From positions 1 to 15,801 of the forward strand of contig DYEF01000108.1 in assembly GCA_020725805.1 (NCBI GenBank): a stretch of 15,801 nucleotides of DNA, written 5' to 3'. Every line of letters starts with the position of its first letter. The first letter of the stretch is position 1. Position numbers and translations under genes: made by a program. The notes under the pieces were generated by a model. It worked only from the letters and a program-made list of their open reading frames with translations, searched no databases and had not been told where the DNA came from. This DNA is from Bdellovibrio sp. Lineage in GTDB: Bacteria; Myxococcota; SpSt-1050. Below, piece after piece: positions 15,773 to 15,801 of this stretch.

Positions 15773-15801
15773 AGATCGGAAGAAGCACACGTCTGAACTC
15801 C
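15773..15801. other. Untrimmed Illumina TruSeq adapter (assembly artefact)
   Basis: The last 29 bases are the TruSeq read adapter: AGATCGGAAG, one extra A, then AGCACACGTC and on to the end (TGAACTCC). Apart from the single inserted A this is the standard adapter sequence, which does not occur naturally. True genomic sequence therefore ends at about 15772, and the contig end is not biological. Confidence 0.95.

Noticed and set aside
1-15801. CRISPR arrays, tRNA or rRNA genes, complete insertion sequences
   Set aside because: Looked for regularly spaced repeats, tRNA-like cloverleaf ends and transposase motifs; none was seen.

Overview
The window reads as a metagenome- or draft-assembly contig from an unidentified Gram-negative bacterium. 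A TolC-type outer-membrane factor, an RND pump with a lipoprotein adaptor, and LspA and Lgt all point to an outer membrane. Base composition is moderate, with frequent AGA/AGG arginine and ATA isoleucine codons. Gene order and the GGL-x-x-YGG / GR-x-GCF form of Lgt would suit a Desulfobacterota-, Nitrospirota- or Schekmanbacteria-like lineage, but nothing here fixes the taxonomy.

Layout. (1) 1-641: AT-rich left edge holding what looks like the decayed 5' end of a small membrane protein gene and no convincing intact gene. (2) 642-3364, minus strand: a two-gene unit encoding a lipoprotein with an NHL-like repeat and a secreted NlpC/P60-type hydrolase with two tandem PPC-like domains. (3) 3365-3745: divergent control region with a 24-bp perfect palindrome overlapping a candidate -10 box in front of a MarR gene. 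(4) 3746-9673, plus strand: a compact efflux operon, MarR regulator, TolC-like outer-membrane factor, lipoprotein adaptor and HAE1-type RND pump, with gaps or overlaps of only a few bases. (5) 9674-9834: ileS leader. (6) 9835-14922, plus strand: ileS, lspA and two different, overlapping lgt genes in one apparent operon. (7) 14923-15801: a dead MNT-type nucleotidyltransferase, an intact thiamine-binding (DUF77/MTH1187) family gene, the 3' end of an acidic protein ending in a Cys-Ser-Cys motif, and untrimmed Illumina adapter sequence at the very end.

How the parts relate. The efflux operon looks like a self-contained, MarR-autoregulated exporter. The lspA-lgt-lgt block makes the enzymes that modify and cleave prolipoproteins; its likely clients include the two lipoproteins encoded nearby (the adaptor and the NHL-like lipoprotein). 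I did not find a clearly new defence or mobile system. The features most worth a second look are the tandem non-identical lgt pair, the NlpC/P60-PPC secreted protein with its lipoprotein partner, the MarR operator, the decayed nucleotidyltransferase and the adapter contamination at the right edge.
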